The translations under genes were made by a program, and so were the position numbers. The notes under the pieces were generated by a model. The model saw only the letters and a program-made list of their open reading frames with translations, was not told the DNA's origin and made no database searches. This document shows, one piece after another, positions 63,150-64,000 of a stretch of DNA of 64,000 nucleotides (position 1 is its first letter; the number at the start of each line of letters is the position of its first letter). This DNA comes from Earliella scabrosa (Eukaryota; Basidiomycota; Agaricomycetes; Polyporales; Polyporaceae): positions 1,612,001 through 1,676,000 of the forward strand of contig JABYQQ010000007.1 in the NCBI GenBank assembly GCA_022605405.1. Direction: 5' to 3'.

Positions 63150-63501
63150 GCGGCTCGTACCATATCATTACCTTCCACTTGTTTGACGTCGGATGCCCTG
63201 CATAGTGAATCTGTATCTCGTCTGTAGTGAACCGGAGAAATAGATTGTAACATACACATACATATGCAAGAAGTGGTCAGGCACGCATACATAGTAGTAG
63301 TTGAGGTGTCGTGATGAGAATGGGCGCCGATGCCAAACAGCAAACGCCAAATCTTGGCACTAAGGCCGCCACTGTTCCTTTCCTCTAGCCACACCTGCCT
63401 TCATCCTTTCTGAGCTGCTGTGACCTCAATTAATTGCACTCCGATTTGTGCTCCAGACCGCTGCAACGAGGCTTGCAAATTGACTAGTTGGTTCAATACT
63501 G
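63150..63501. other. Intergenic region between glutaredoxin and the hinge-domain gene
   Basis: These 352 bp hold the glutaredoxin 3' UTR and the promoter of the next gene. A weak minus-strand frame exists; nothing else was seen. There is no room for an RNA-recognition domain upstream of the next start. Confidence 0.45.
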
Positions 63502-64000
63502 ATGGCCGCTCCAGCCTTGCCCGAGGAGCAGTTATTGGAACTGCTGCTCACCCTCAAGGTCTGTAAGTGGGATAATGTCGGCCAGGTTGATTCATAGGCC
63601 GACTCTTCACCATGCACAGAGAACGACCCCCAACGAGGCGAGAACTATCCTCAATTCTCAACCACAAATAGCATATGCACTCATGTCCGTGATGGTGAAC
63701 ATCAATGCAGTGAAAATGGAGGTAGTCCAGGTGCGTGCTCATACCCAAGTCCGTCCGCACGTGTGTTAAGGGTGAGCGCCTGGTGAGCGCAGGACATACT
63801 TGCAAAGTATGGTGCACCCTCAGCCCCGTCTGCGGCCTCAGTAGCCCCTGCACCCGTAATACCCCCACAACCCCCGTCGGCCATTCCCCCACATATGCAA
63901 GCGCAGATGCCTCCTCGCGGCGGTACGCCAACATATCCTCCACATGGCCCTCAAGGAGGATATCCTCCGCCAAATTATCCAGGTGGTCCACCTCCACCGC
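63502..64000 (+). CDS. CSTF2-type hinge-domain protein (partial, C-terminus off the right edge)
   Basis: Exons 63502-63558, 63620-63730, 63793->64000. The start MAAPALPEEQLLELLLTLK enters directly into the hinge domain of cleavage stimulation factor 2/Rna15 (RTTPNEARTILNSQPQIAYA, LMSVMVNINAVKMEVVQ), followed by DILAKYGAP and a long Pro/Gly/Gln-rich tail. In CSTF2 this domain contacts CSTF77 and symplekin in 3'-end processing. Here no RRM precedes it; the ATG lies 352 bp after the upstream gene. Whether the missing right part holds a C-terminal CSTF2 helix is unknown. The first donor is GTCTGT at 63559; the neighbouring GTAAGT would create a stop after splicing. Confidence 0.78.

Overview
The window reads as nuclear DNA of a filamentous basidiomycete, most likely an Agaricomycete of the polypore type. 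The evidence is the gene content (a PriA/CPL1-like cysteine-rich secreted protein, a HET-C protein, a fungal PDR-type ABC transporter, complex I 49 kDa subunit), the many short GT-AG introns (mostly 48-80 nt) that cut almost every gene, and compact, often head-to-head gene pairs. The species was not identified. Twenty-one protein-coding genes are supported, nineteen of them complete. For every complete multi-exon model the exon lengths sum to a multiple of three and end in one stop codon, an internal check on the splice sites. No tRNA, rRNA, CRISPR or intact transposon was recognised.

Layout. 1-4836: SAD1/USP39 (minus, runs off the left edge), RSM22 (plus) and mitochondrial uL1 (minus). 4837-7966: a 3.1 kb stretch with no convincing gene. 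7967-8530: mitochondrial mL40. 8864-27749: a dense block of large housekeeping genes, CSN2 (minus), FAB1 (plus), LTV1 (minus) and TAF2 (plus). 28044-36084: HET-C (plus), a PriA/CPL1-like secreted protein (plus), MED11 (plus) and tubulin cofactor A (minus). 37223-43181: a 26-exon PDR/ABCG transporter. 45485-56643: two paralogous bHLH factors (minus) flanking a four-span membrane protein (minus), with long non-coding stretches around them. 57412-64000: an ATG27/mannose-6-phosphate-receptor-like protein (minus), complex I 49 kDa (plus), NIF3 (minus), glutaredoxin (plus) and a CSTF2-hinge protein (plus, runs off the right edge).

Functional themes. Three mitochondrial translation genes (RSM22, MRPL1, MRPL28) lie within 7.3 kb, and nuo49 and LTV1 add further mitochondrial and ribosome functions. 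Five head-to-head pairs (SAD1/RSM22, CSN2/FAB1, LTV1/TAF2, ATG27-like/nuo49, NIF3/glutaredoxin) share promoters of about 210-410 bp. TAF2 and MED11 are RNA polymerase II initiation components, and SAD1 and the hinge protein act in mRNA processing.

The most unusual signals are: a 2-nucleotide exon in the complex I 49 kDa gene, accompanied by 10-, 14- and 16-nt exons; a TAF2 carrying three C-terminal bromodomains; a bHLH paralog pair with the same architecture; a CSTF2-hinge protein with no RNA-recognition domain; and a possible fold-back element with a perfect 18-bp palindrome at 34.2-34.6 kb. I saw no clearly undescribed multi-gene system.
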